Assembly (NCBI RefSeq): GCF_030369615.1
Contig: NZ_CP128494.1
Location: forward strand, 840,001 to 904,000
Direction: 5' to 3'
DNA length: 64,000 bases
Source of the DNA: Geobacillus stearothermophilus ATCC 12980
GTDB taxonomy: Bacteria > Bacillota > Bacilli > Bacillales > Anoxybacillaceae
Position numbers and translations under genes: made by a program. This document shows positions 38,781-46,574 of this stretch, piece by piece. Under the pieces are notes generated by a model. That model was given only the letters and a program-made list of their open reading frames with translations. It ran no database searches and was not told the origin of the DNA. Numbering within the stretch: the stretch's first letter is position 1; the number at the start of each line of letters is the position of its first letter.

Positions 38781-39182
38781 TTACACGCGGCCGAACGACA
38801 TCGTCCGGCCGCTGAATAAACGCAGTTCGCCGCCAAGCGTTTTGGTCATCCATTTGCTGAATTCGTTTGCTTTTCTTTTGTCCCCGTGCGTTGCTCTCGG
38901 CGCCAATGCCAGCTCAATCCATGTTTCTTCTCCGGCTGTCCGCACGGCAATGGCCATCCCTTTGTATAAGCGGCCGTCGCCTTGCAAATAAAGAACGTGG
39001 TCGCGTTCATGCACCGTGTATGAAAAGGCTGCCTGCTCGTACGCCCATCCAAGCTGCTCCCCCGTTTTGCGCAGCGCGGCTCGGTAACGTTCGAGCAACT
39101 GTTTGATTTCCTCGATGCTGATCGATTTCCCCCCCCCGGCAGCTTTAGGCTTGCATTCAACGCCCTTCTCTCCTTTCGCCAT
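38781..39182 (-). CDS. DUF1885-like protein with a 9-G tract near its start
   Basis: About 130 residues. From GGGKSISIEEIKQLLERYR onward the sequence (TGEQLGWAYEQAAFSYTV, LYLQGDGRLYKGMAIAV, APRATHGDKRKANEFSKW) looks like the Bacillus DUF1885 fold, as I remember it. The annotated ATG 39182 gives an N-terminus (AKGEKGVECKPKAA) unlike the family and has only a poor ribosome site. In another frame AAAGGAG precedes a TTG that would begin NASLKLPGG and enter the same G tract (C9 on the plus strand, 39129-39137). One base gained or lost in that tract would switch frames, so the gene may be frameshifted or slippage-prone. The function is unknown. Confidence 0.6.
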   Translation of the reverse strand: MAKGEKGVECKPKAAGGGKSISIEEIKQLLERYRAALRKTGEQLGWAYEQAAFSYTVHERDHVLYLQGDGRLYKGMAIAVRTAGEETWIELALAPRATHGDKRKANEFSKWMTKTLGGELRLFSGRTMSFGRV

Positions 39183-39272
39183 CTTTTTGTCTCTCTCGTC
39201 TTCATTGTACCATGTTTTTTCGGACTGCGGTGAAAAAGTTTGGTGTCATAAAAGAGCCGTCATAATCCGAAA

Positions 39273-39283
39273 TGTGACATACA
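39273..39283. promoter_or_regulatory. CcpN-like operator 1 upstream of SR1
   Basis: TGTGACATACA fits the CcpN consensus TRTGHYATAYW (as I remember it) at every position. It lies about 9 bp before the SR1 -35 box. Confidence 0.55.
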
Positions 39284-39291
39284 AATTGAGA

Positions 39292-39320
39292 TTTACAATC
39301 TAAATATGATATATTATTAT
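39292..39320 (+). promoter_or_regulatory. SR1 promoter with a second CcpN-like operator
   Basis: TTTACA (39292-39297) and TATTAT (39315-39320) are 17 bases apart. TATGATATATT (39305-39315), a second perfect fit to TRTGHYATAYW, fills the spacer and reaches the -10. A repressor bound there would block or trap polymerase, as known for CcpN at B. subtilis sr1, gapB and pckA. Confidence 0.6.
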
Positions 39321-39362
39321 AAAACCAACAACAACATTTATCATCATAAAGGGGTTTTGGGG

Positions 39363-39491
39363 ATGGGCACGATCGTATGCCAAACGTGTGAAGCTACAAT
39401 TGCGTATTTTGAAGATGAAAAAGTGACAACGCTTTACGGGAAATGCGATTGCTGCGGTCATGACCGCGAGGACGGAGAAGAAAAAGAATAA
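39363..39491 (+). CDS. sr1P: SR1P, GapA-binding peptide encoded by the dual-function sRNA SR1
   Basis: A 42-residue peptide, MGTIVCQTCEATIAYFEDEK continuing to a Cys cluster (CDCCGH) and an acidic tail. It matches B. subtilis SR1P, which binds glyceraldehyde-3-phosphate dehydrogenase GapA and through it stimulates RNase J1. As in B. subtilis it lies between pdhD and speA. ATG 39363 follows AAAGGGG. Two CxxC pairs suggest a zinc knuckle. The transcript would run from about 39327 to the terminator at 39566, about 240 nt, close to the SR1 size. RNase J1 is encoded in the same window. The sRNA's base-pairing function with ahrC mRNA was not tested. Confidence 0.85.
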   Translation: MGTIVCQTCEATIAYFEDEKVTTLYGKCDCCGHDREDGEEKE

Positions 39492-39523
39492 GGCGGGCAA
39501 ACAAACGGGGGAAGGAACGGATA

Positions 39524-39566
39524 GGCGCGCATGTGGGGCAAAGCACATGCGCGCCGTTGATTTTGG
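39524..39566 (+). terminator. SR1 RNA terminator
   Basis: Perfect 12-bp stem GGCGCGCATGTG/CACATGCGCGCC followed by a T-rich GTTGATTTT. Confidence 0.75.
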
Positions 39567-39568
39567 CC

Positions 39569-39597
39569 CAAAAAAACAAGCCGGGAAAACCGACTTG
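39569..39597 (-). terminator. speA terminator
   Basis: On the minus strand CAAGTCGG and CCGGCTTG pair (one G-U) and are followed by seven T. Confidence 0.85.
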
Positions 39598-39602
39598 TGC
39601 AT

Positions 39603-41075
39603 TCAACGAATCGGCTTATATTCTTTGATGACGCGCAACGTCTGCAGCGTATCGTCCTCAGGGCCTTGCACCGGCAGGCCGGCGGCCAAGTTTGTCTCGA
39701 TATACTTCAAATTTTCCTCCGTAATGATTTCACCGGGAATAAAAATCGGGATGCCTGGCGGATACACCATCACAAATTCCGCGATGATCCGTCCGGCTGA
39801 CTCGTGAAACGGCACGACTTCTGTTTCTGCATAAAAGGCGTCGCGCGGCGTCAAGGCTAAGGCCGGGATATCCGGAAGCAGCACTTTCGGTTTGACTCCT
39901 TTTTCCGCCTGATGGCTGAACTCGTCCGACAGGCGGCGGAGGGCCGAAACGAGCAGCCCGGCTTCCCGCTCGCTGTCGCCTGGCGTGATGATGCACAAAA
40001 TGTTATACAAATCCGAAAGCTCCACTTCGATGTTATACGTTTCGCGGAGCCATTGTTCGACATCATGGCCGGTCAAGCCGAGCTCCTTGACAGAGATAAT
40101 CAGCTTCGTTGGATCGTAGTCGTACGTCGCTTCCGTGCCTAAAATTTCTTCACCGACGCAGTACAAATATGGAATTTCGTTGATTTGCCGCCGTGTCCAT
40201 TCCGCGAGGCGGATCGCCTTGTCAATGAGCTCCCGCCCTTTCGTCGCCAGCTGTTTGCGGGCGACATCGAGCGAAGCGAGCAACAAATACGACGTCGACG
40301 TCGTCGTCAACATGCTTAAGATCGCTTGCACGTGCTTCGCGGAGACGAGCCCTTCGCGCACATTTAAAATCGAGCTTTGCGTCAGCGATCCGCCGAGCTT
40401 ATGGACGCTTGTCGCCGCCATATCGGCCCCGGCTTGCATCGCGGAGAGCGGCAAGTCCTCATGAAAATGAATGTGCACTCCGTGCGCTTCGTCGACAAGC
40501 ACCGGAACGTTGTACGAGTGGGCGATCTCGACGATTTTTTTCAAATCGCCGGCAATGCCAAAATACGTCGGGTTGATGACGAGCACCCCTTTGGCATCCG
40601 GGTGTTGGTGGAGCGCTTTTTCCACTGCCTGTGGCGTAATGCCGTGGGAAATACCGAGCTCCTTGTCAATTTCTGGATGGATGAAAATCGGCGTCGCCCC
40701 AGAAAAGACGATTGCAGACATGACCGATTTATGGACGTTGCGCGGCACAATAATTTTATCGCCCGGTCCGGCGACCGACATGACCATCGTCATGATCGCC
40801 CCGCTCGTCCCTTGCACTGAGAAAAACGTGTAATCGGCGCCGAACGCTTCGGCGGCGAGCTCCTGTGCACGTTTGATCATCCCTTTCGGATGATGCAAAT
40901 CGTCGAGCGGACTGATGTTGATTAAATCGATCGCCAAGGCGTTTTCTCCGATGAAGGAGCGAAACTCCGGATCCATGCCGGCCCCTTTTTTATGGCCGGG
41001 GATGTGAAATTGAACCGGATTTTTTTTCATATGCTCCAACAGTCCGGTAAACAATGGTGTTTCGAGTTGTGACAA
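39603..41075 (-). CDS. speA: Arginine decarboxylase
   Basis: A fold-type-I PLP decarboxylase making agmatine from arginine, the first step of polyamine synthesis. It starts at TTG 41075 behind AGAGGTGTGGGG. Length is 490 residues, as for B. subtilis SpeA. It has HIPGHKKGAGMDPEF (24-38), the PLP-phosphate region SVQGTSGAI, DEAHGVHIHFH with the PLP aspartate (195), and the Schiff-base lysine K226 in SVHKLGGSLTQSS. The C-terminal domain ends with YPPGIPIFIPGE. Members of this family also include lysine decarboxylases; position next to pdh/SR1 supports SpeA. The gene is intact. Confidence 0.92.
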   Translation of the reverse strand: MSQLETPLFTGLLEHMKKNPVQFHIPGHKKGAGMDPEFRSFIGENALAIDLINISPLDDLHHPKGMIKRAQELAAEAFGADYTFFSVQGTSGAIMTMVMSVAGPGDKIIVPRNVHKSVMSAIVFSGATPIFIHPEIDKELGISHGITPQAVEKALHQHPDAKGVLVINPTYFGIAGDLKKIVEIAHSYNVPVLVDEAHGVHIHFHEDLPLSAMQAGADMAATSVHKLGGSLTQSSILNVREGLVSAKHVQAILSMLTTTSTSYLLLASLDVARKQLATKGRELIDKAIRLAEWTRRQINEIPYLYCVGEEILGTEATYDYDPTKLIISVKELGLTGHDVEQWLRETYNIEVELSDLYNILCIITPGDSEREAGLLVSALRRLSDEFSHQAEKGVKPKVLLPDIPALALTPRDAFYAETEVVPFHESAGRIIAEFVMVYPPGIPIFIPGEIITEENLKYIETNLAAGLPVQGPEDDTLQTLRVIKEYKPIR

Positions 41076-41232
41076 TGGTTCCCCACACCTCTTTACCTTA
41101 AAAATAAAACAAATGCATTATAGCATTTATTTGTTCGTTTGCAAAGAAGAAAAGAATGTTGCACCAAAAAAGGAGAATGGCGATCAAAACAAGAAGTAAA
41201 AGAAGGATAACATCAAAAAGGGGAATGAATTG

Positions 41233-41608
41233 ATGGAATGGAACACGAGAGTGACCGAGTTGCTCGGCATTACATATCCAATCATTCAAGGGGGATTAGC
41301 CTATCTGGCGTACGCCGACTTGGCCGCCGCCGTCTCCAACGCCGGCGGGCTCGGCCAAATTACGGCGATGTCGCTTGAAAGCCCGGAGCGCTTGCGCGAG
41401 GAAATCCGCAAAGTGAAAGAAAAGACGGACCGGCCGTTTGGAGTTAATTTTGCCATCGGCCAGCACGGCCGCCCGTTCGATCATATGCTTGAGGCTCGCT
41501 TGGGCCGGACAGGCGATTGGGCTCATTCACGACATTCCGTCGGTCGCTGAACTGTTTGCCCGCATGATCGGCGAGGCGGAACAAATTCGGCGCCGTTGGG
41601 CAAACTAA
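41233..41608 (+). pseudogene. Nitronate monooxygenase pseudogene with large internal deletion
   Basis: An FMN enzyme that oxidises nitronates (2-nitropropane dioxygenase family). The start is normal (ATG 41233; AAAGGGGAATG): RVTELLGITYPIIQGGLAYL, VSNAGGLGQITA, RPFGVNFAIG. After FDHMLEA the reading jumps, out of frame, to WAGQAIGLIHDIPSVAELFA and ends RRRWAN at 41608, which is the family C-terminus. About 195 of some 320 residues are gone, including most of the FMN-binding barrel and the usual catalytic-His region, so the gene is dead. A product in the first frame would stop at 41550. Confidence 0.85.
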
Positions 41609-41624
41609 CAGCGGAGGTGAAACA

Positions 41625-41933
41625 ATGGGCTATTCGTACCCGTTTTCGTATGATTGGTCGACGCAAGAAATCATCGATGTCATTAAATTTTTTACGGCGG
41701 TCGAAACGGCGTATGAGCGGGGGATGAAACGCGAAGAATTAATGGAGATATACCGCCGTTTCAAAGAGATCGTCCCGTCCAAAAGCGAGGAAAACCGGTT
41801 GTACGCCGAGTTTGAAAAGGAAAGCGGCTATTCATCGTACGCGGTCATCAAGCAGGTGAAAGAGGCAAAAAACGGCGACTGGATTCACATCGGGCCAAGC
41901 GGGCGAAACGCGGTAGGTAAACGCACAAATTAG
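41625..41933 (+). CDS. yktA: UPF0223 family protein YktA
   Basis: A 102-residue conserved Bacillaceae protein: [40 protein letters not shown] and [23 protein letters not shown] 41625 follows GCGGAGGTG. It is somewhat longer at the C-terminus than B. subtilis YktA. No catalytic motif or membrane segment is visible, and the function is unknown. It begins 16 bp after the dead nitronate monooxygenase gene. Confidence 0.85.
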   Translation: MGYSYPFSYDWSTQEIIDVIKFFTAVETAYERGMKREELMEIYRRFKEIVPSKSEENRLYAEFEKESGYSSYAVIKQVKEAKNGDWIHIGPSGRNAVGKRTN

Positions 41934-42047
41934 TTGCATACACCCCTTTTTCCACATAATATTAAAATATAAAACAAAACGAAGCAGTACATTCCGTGAG
42001 GGGCGCCGGAAGTTTAGCTGATGATCGAGAAAGGGGTGCGGACGAAG

Positions 42048-42236
42048 ATGAAAAAAACCGCCAATTCGCTGAAACGGCCAGACGGAGACAAACGCATGGC
42101 GGTGTTGCGGCTCGAACTTGATTATGAATTGGCGACGCTGTATGAAGCCATGATGGAAAACGATGAAGAAAAGAAAAGAGAATGCAAACGGCGGCTTGAA
42201 AAGCTGCGCCAAGAACTGATGCGCCTTCAAGTATGA
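42048..42236 (+). CDS. Small coiled-coil protein (possible YkzI counterpart)
   Basis: A 62-residue, strongly charged helical protein (LELDYELATLYEAMMENDEE, then a Lys/Arg/Glu-rich helix ending RQELMRLQV). ATG 42048 follows GAAAGGGGTGCGG. It sits just upstream of suhB, where B. subtilis has ykzI. I cannot confirm homology. A terminator separates it from suhB. Confidence 0.6.
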   Translation: MKKTANSLKRPDGDKRMAVLRLELDYELATLYEAMMENDEEKKRECKRRLEKLRQELMRLQV

Positions 42237-42246
42237 CCATTTTTAA

Positions 42247-42275
42247 GGCGAACCATCTTTGCGGTTCGTTTTTTT
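42247..42275 (+). terminator. Intrinsic terminator before suhB
   Basis: CGAACC/GGTTCG stem followed by seven T. Confidence 0.8.
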
Positions 42276-42336
42276 CTTGAGCGGTGCCCACCCCTTTCCG
42301 GCTGCTGCGTACATAATAAAAGCGGGAGGAATAGAC

Positions 42337-43131
42337 ATGGAAGGAAAATGGGAAGAGATCGACCAGTATGCCCGGCAATGGATTGCAGAAGCGGGACAGC
42401 GCATCCGCGCCTCGTTTGCGGAGCCGCTGACTGTGGAAACGAAGGAAAACCGCAACGACTTGGTGACGAACGTCGACCGCGGCATTGAGCAGTTTTTCGC
42501 CGAGCACATCCGCCGCCAATTTCCCGGCCATCGCCTGTTGGGCGAAGAAGGGTTCGGCGATGAGCTGGCCGCATTGGACGGCGTTGTATGGGTCATTGAC
42601 CCGATTGACGGAACGATGAACTTTGTCCATCAGCGGCGCCACTTTGCCGTGTCGGTCGGCATTTTCGAAGATGGCGTCGGCCAGCTTGGCTATGTGTATG
42701 ACGTTGTCTTTGACGAGCTGTATACCGCGCAAAAAGGGAAGGGGCTGTTTTTGAACGGCGAGCCGCTCGGCCGCTTGCAGCCGGCACCGGTGGCGGAATC
42801 GATCATCGCCATTAATGGCACATGGCTCATGGAAAATAAACGTCTCGACCATCGTCCACTCGTGAGGCTGGCCAAAGATGCGCGCGGCACGCGTTCGTAC
42901 GGGTCGGCGGCGCTCGAGCTCGCCTATGTCGCAGCCGGCCGCTTGGACGCCTACATTTCGCCGCGCCTGTCGCCGTGGGATTTTGCCGGCGGGATGATTT
43001 TAATTGAAGAGGCGGGCGGAATCATGACGAACCTCGACGGAAAGCCGATCGATCTGCTCAACCGCAGCTCTGTGCTTGCCGCCAAGCCGGGCGTGCATGA
43101 GGAAATTTTGTATCGCTACCTTCGGGGCTGA
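42337..43131 (+). CDS. suhB: Inositol monophosphatase family protein (SuhB)
   Basis: A Mg2+-dependent phosphatase of inositol-1-phosphate or related sugar phosphates. ATG 42337 follows GGGAGG; the longer frame begins inside the upstream terminator. Length is 264 residues. Metal motifs are GEEGF (E70/E71), WVIDPIDGTMNF (D88, D91) and SPWDFAGGMILIEEAGG near the C-terminus, and SYGSAALELAYVAAGRLDA precedes the last. B. subtilis YktC has the same place. The gene is intact. Confidence 0.9.
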   Translation: MEGKWEEIDQYARQWIAEAGQRIRASFAEPLTVETKENRNDLVTNVDRGIEQFFAEHIRRQFPGHRLLGEEGFGDELAALDGVVWVIDPIDGTMNFVHQRRHFAVSVGIFEDGVGQLGYVYDVVFDELYTAQKGKGLFLNGEPLGRLQPAPVAESIIAINGTWLMENKRLDHRPLVRLAKDARGTRSYGSAALELAYVAAGRLDAYISPRLSPWDFAGGMILIEEAGGIMTNLDGKPIDLLNRSSVLAAKPGVHEEILYRYLRG

Positions 43132-43156
43132 CGAGAAGGAGGCTGCGGCAAGAAAA

Positions 43157-43203
43157 GGGGCTGATCCAAAATGCGAGTGCGTTTTCGGATCAGTCCCGTT
43201 TTT
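43157..43203. terminator. Bidirectional terminator between suhB and ylaF, resembling MITE ends
   Basis: GGGGCTGATCC pairs with GGATCAGTCCC, with an inner AAAA/TTTT extension and a run of seven T. The outer arms resemble the terminal repeats of the 117-bp element (GGGGCTGACCCAAAA). Confidence 0.8.
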
Positions 43204-43377
43204 TTATTCGCGCATCCGCTTTTTGCGAACGAACCCGGCGCCCATAATGGTGATAAACGTGAGCGTCGAGACGGCGATGCCGGTTGCGCTTTGCCTAGCG
43301 ATGAAAACGCCGATCGCCATGACGGCGGCGACAGCGAGGATGGCGAGTAGCAGCGGCACAGGTTCGATGCGTTTCAT
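43204..43377 (-). CDS. ylaF: Small membrane protein YlaF (DUF5325-like)
   Basis: A 57-residue protein on the minus strand: MKRIEPVPLLLAILAVAAVM, then AIGVFIARQSATGIAVSTLT, ending RKKRMRE. Two membrane helices (about 8-27 and 32-50) and a basic C-terminal tail are visible. ATG 43377 follows AAAGGAG at 8 bases. It lies next to typA as ylaF does in B. subtilis, though here on the opposite strand to typA. The function is unknown. Confidence 0.7.
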   Translation of the reverse strand: MKRIEPVPLLLAILAVAAVMAIGVFIARQSATGIAVSTLTFITIMGAGFVRKKRMRE

Positions 43378-43471
43378 CCGCTTGACTCCTTTCTCGGAAA
43401 ATGAGGCGTCTTTTTCTAGTGTACCGGAAAATACGGCTCTTCACCAAACGTTATGTTGCATCTATATATGC

Positions 43472-43498
43472 TTGATTTTCTATGTTTTGTGATATAAT
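43472..43498 (+). promoter_or_regulatory. typA promoter
   Basis: TTGATT and TGATATAAT (extended -10) with a 15-base spacer, 35 bp before the typA start. Confidence 0.5.
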
Positions 43499-43532
43499 AG
43501 ACGAGCAGCTTGTCTAACAGGAGTGACCAACA

Positions 43533-45377
43533 TTGACCAAGAAACGAATGGATCTTCGCAATATTGCGATTATCGCCCACGTCGACCATGGAAAAACGAC
43601 GCTCGTCGACCAACTGCTCCGGCAGTCGGGAACATTCCGCGAAAACGAACAAGTCGAGGAGCGGGCGCTTGATCGCAACGATTTGGAGCGTGAGCGCGGC
43701 ATTACGATTTTAGCCAAAAATACTGCTGTGTTGTATAAAGGGACGCGCATCAACATTTTGGATACACCGGGGCACGCCGATTTCGGCGGGGAAGTGGAGC
43801 GGATCATGCGCCTTGTTGACGGCGTCTTGCTTGTCGTCGATGCGTACGAAGGCTGTATGCCGCAAACGCGGTTTGTGCTCAAAAAAGCGCTTGAGCAGCA
43901 GCTTGTGCCGATTGTCGTCGTCAACAAAATCGACCGCGAGTTTGCCCGTCCGGCGGAAGTCGTCGATGAAGTGATCGACTTGTTTATTGAACTCGGCGCT
44001 TCGGAGGAGCAGCTTGAGTTTCCGGTCGTGTACACATCGGCGCTGCGCGGAACATCAAGCCTTGACCCGGACCGGCAAGGCGGGGACATGACCGCCTTGT
44101 TTGAGACGATCATCGAGCATATTCCGGCGCCGGCGGACAATCGCGATGAACCGTTGCAATTCCAGGTGGCCCTGCTCGATTATAACGAATACGTGGGCCG
44201 CATCGGCATCGGGCGCATTTTCCGCGGCACGATGAAAACCGGCCAGCAAGTCGCCTTATTGAAGCGCGACGGCACCGTGAGACAGTTCCGCGTCACAAAG
44301 TTGTTCGGCTTTATTGGCTTAAAGCGGATCGAGATTGAAGAAGCCCACGCCGGCGACATCGTGGCTGTTGCGGGAATGGAAGACATTAACGTCGGCGAGA
44401 CCGTTTGTCCGCCGGACCGCCAGGAACCGTTGCCGCCGCTTCATATTGATGAGCCGACGCTGAAAATGACCTTTCTTGTCAACAACAGCCCGTTTGCCGG
44501 GCGCGAAGGCAAATATGTGACGGCACGGAAGTTGGAAGAGCGGCTGCTCACCCAGCTTGAGACCGATGTCAGCCTGCGCGTCGAGCCGACCGATTCGCCG
44601 GATGCATGGATCGTTTCCGGACGCGGCGAGCTTCATTTAGCCATTCTAATTGAAAGCATGCGCCGAGAAGGGTATGAACTGCAAGTATCGAAGCCGGAAG
44701 TCATTGTCAAAGAGATCGATGGCGTTTTGTGCGAACCGATTGAACGAGTCGTGATCGACGTTCCGGAAGAGTATACCGGCGCCGTTATGGAATCGCTTGG
44801 CAGCCGCAAAGGCGAACTCGCCGATATGGTGCATGGAGACAACGGACAAGTGCGTCTCGTCTTTCTTGTGCCGTCGCGCGGGTTGATCGGCTATCGAAGC
44901 GAATTTATGTCGCTGACGCGTGGGTATGGCATTTTAAACCATTCATTTGACCATTACGCTCCCATGCAGCCTGGCGCGATCGGAGGCCGCCGCCAAGGGG
45001 TGCTCGTCTCGATGGAAACCGGCAAGGCGACAGCGTACAGCATTATGCAGCTTGAGGACCGCGGCACGATTTTTGTCGAGCCGGGCACAGAAGTGTACGA
45101 AGGAATGATCGTCGGCGAGCACAACCGGGAAAACGACCTTGTCGTCAACATTTGCCGCGAGAAGCATGTTACGAATGTGCGCTCATCGACGAAAGAGCAG
45201 ACGGTGACGATGAAAAAGCCGCGCCTGCTGACGTTGGAAGAGGCGCTTGAGTATTTGAACGACGATGAATATTGCGAAGTGACGCCGGTTTCCATTCGTT
45301 TGCGCAAAAAAATCTTAAGCAAAAGCGAGCGCGAAAAAGCGGAGAAGAGAAAGAAAGCGGCGCAACAGGCAAAATAG
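43533..45377 (+). CDS. typA: Translational GTPase TypA/BipA
   Basis: A ribosome-binding GTPase of the EF-G type needed for ribosome assembly and stress growth (YlaG). It starts at TTG 43533 behind AACAGGAGTG. Length is 614 residues. G motifs are AHVDHGKTT (15-23), RGITI, DTPGH, NKIDR and the G5 region TSALRG. Domain II carries [12 protein letters not shown], and domain V and the C-terminal TypA-specific domain follow ([36 protein letters not shown]). The gene is intact. Confidence 0.95.
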   Translation: MTKKRMDLRNIAIIAHVDHGKTTLVDQLLRQSGTFRENEQVEERALDRNDLERERGITILAKNTAVLYKGTRINILDTPGHADFGGEVERIMRLVDGVLLVVDAYEGCMPQTRFVLKKALEQQLVPIVVVNKIDREFARPAEVVDEVIDLFIELGASEEQLEFPVVYTSALRGTSSLDPDRQGGDMTALFETIIEHIPAPADNRDEPLQFQVALLDYNEYVGRIGIGRIFRGTMKTGQQVALLKRDGTVRQFRVTKLFGFIGLKRIEIEEAHAGDIVAVAGMEDINVGETVCPPDRQEPLPPLHIDEPTLKMTFLVNNSPFAGREGKYVTARKLEERLLTQLETDVSLRVEPTDSPDAWIVSGRGELHLAILIESMRREGYELQVSKPEVIVKEIDGVLCEPIERVVIDVPEEYTGAVMESLGSRKGELADMVHGDNGQVRLVFLVPSRGLIGYRSEFMSLTRGYGILNHSFDHYAPMQPGAIGGRRQGVLVSMETGKATAYSIMQLEDRGTIFVEPGTEVYEGMIVGEHNRENDLVVNICREKHVTNVRSSTKEQTVTMKKPRLLTLEEALEYLNDDEYCEVTPVSIRLRKKILSKSEREKAEKRKKAAQQAK

Positions 45378-45511
45378 AAGCGGCATGCCTTTGGCTAACC
45401 GGGAAAGCCCTGGATGCGCCGGCGTGTGCATGCTTCTGCCGCGCGGCGCTTGAGAGGAAACAAAACAAGGCTGCGTTTTGGCGGGCATTCGGGTGGACGG
45501 GAGGGAACAAT

Positions 45512-45820
45512 ATGAACGTGCTGGAACGGCTGACGTTTTTCGCCTCTCTTTATGACGTTGACGGCAATCCCGAGCGCGGCATGTGGCTGCTGTACGCCAC
45601 GGTTTTGCTGCTGGCGGCGCTTGTTTACCGTCTCGGTTTTGCCCGCCGGCTGCCGCTGTTGAAAAGCGCCGTCATTTACGTCTTGCTGGCGCTCGGCTGC
45701 ACAGTGTTAACGTTTTTCGCTGTTTTTTTGCCTGTGGCGGAAGGATTGGCGGTCGCCGCGCTCGTATTGCTCATTTATAAAATCCGCCTCAGGCAGGCGA
45801 AAGAGGGAGAAAAGCCATGA
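45512..45820 (+). CDS. ylaH: YlaH-like membrane protein
   Basis: A 102-residue membrane protein. ATG 45512 follows GGGAGGG; the longer frame starts inside typA and is rejected. Three membrane helices are visible (about 25-40, 52-70 and 72-92: [54 protein letters not shown]). It is in the same position as B. subtilis ylaH after typA. Its function is unknown. It overlaps the next gene by four bases. Confidence 0.8.
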   Translation: MNVLERLTFFASLYDVDGNPERGMWLLYATVLLLAALVYRLGFARRLPLLKSAVIYVLLALGCTVLTFFAVFLPVAEGLAVAALVLLIYKIRLRQAKEGEKP

Positions 45821-46101
45821 AATCGGTGCAAGACGCTCTTTACAACTGGCTGACAATCGAAATTGTCGCCGCCGCCCGCCCGCACGATGAGGCGGCGCGC
45901 GACACGGCGTCGTTTTTTCTGGCTATCTTGGAAAACAACTTCGGCGTGACGGCGGTGAAGGCCGCCAAAGACGAAGCGAGCGGGCGGTACGTTGTTGAAT
46001 ATAGGTGCGGCGGGGAAACAAAGACGGCTCATTTCCCTGTGGAGCTGGCGGAAGCGATATGGCGGCAGATCGAAGCCGAGCCTGAGAAGTACGGATCATA
46101 A
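45817..46101 (+). CDS. Conserved hypothetical protein downstream of ylaH
   Basis: A 94-residue soluble protein starting in the ylaH stop (ATGA), so translation is coupled. It reads [40 protein letters not shown] and [20 protein letters not shown]. The alternating pattern suggests a small alpha/beta fold. I do not recognise a named family. It ends at a strong terminator. Confidence 0.65.
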   Translation: MKSVQDALYNWLTIEIVAAARPHDEAARDTASFFLAILENNFGVTAVKAAKDEASGRYVVEYRCGGETKTAHFPVELAEAIWRQIEAEPEKYGS

Positions 46102-46113
46102 AGAAAAAGAAGC

Positions 46114-46156
46114 AAAACCGGCACTGGAAAGCGGCCGCTTCTCAGTGCCGGTTTTT
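46114..46156. terminator. Bidirectional terminator between the ylaH operon and ylaI
   Basis: Perfect 13-bp stem AAAACCGGCACTG/CAGTGCCGGTTTT. Confidence 0.9.
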
Positions 46157-46158
46157 GG

Positions 46159-46359
46159 TTACCAATCCTCATCGGTGCGGTTGCCGCGATAGAAGCGGAA
46201 TTTTCCTGTCGCCAGCCGCATCCGTGTTTTTTCCGCAATGCGGTCATGACATTGACGGCACATGTACGTATGGATCGGACGGTTGCGAAGCCGTTTGGCG
46301 AGCGGCGATTCATCGTCGATCGTGTCAATTTGTTCGCAAAGCACGCATTTGATTCTCAT
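46159..46359 (-). CDS. ylaI: Zinc-ribbon protein YlaI (DUF2197)
   Basis: A 66-residue protein with two CxxC pairs, CVLCEQIDT (5-13) and YMCRQCHDRI (about 32-41), forming a zinc ribbon. A basic C-terminus (RMRLATGKFRFYRGNRTDED) could bind nucleic acid. ATG 46359 follows GAGGTG. The position agrees with B. subtilis ylaI. Its function is unknown. Confidence 0.85.
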   Translation of the reverse strand: MRIKCVLCEQIDTIDDESPLAKRLRNRPIHTYMCRQCHDRIAEKTRMRLATGKFRFYRGNRTDEDW

Positions 46360-46386
46360 GGTTCACCTCAACAACTATATCAATGC

Positions 46387-46404
46387 ACGTTGAAGCTTTA
46401 ACGT
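46387..46404. promoter_or_regulatory. 18-bp near-palindrome upstream of ylaI
   Basis: ACGTTGAAGCTTTAACGT is symmetric at 16 of 18 bases and is followed on the plus strand by a T-rich tract. It may be an operator for ylaI or part of a terminator. Confidence 0.35.
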
Positions 46405-46429
46405 TTTTTATTTTTCGACTGGCGGGCGG

Positions 46430-46487
46430 CCGAACAACACCGCCTTCTAGACAAATTGATTTGTCCGGAAGGCGGCTCGTTGTTCGG
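46430..46487. repeat. 58-bp near-perfect palindrome between ylaI and ylaJ
   Basis: Nested arms CCGAACAAC/GTTGTTCGG, CCGCCTTC/GAAGGCGG and GACAAAT/ATTTGTC pair around a TG centre. There is no strong T run, so it is not a standard terminator, though it could act as one for ylaJ or be a relic of a palindromic element. Confidence 0.7.
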
Positions 46488-46574
46488 TTCTCTGTCACGC
46501 TAAAGCTTCTCCGGCTGTCATTAAGATCGAAAATGCCCCTCCCGATCCATTATACCACAGCGCAGCAGAATCGT

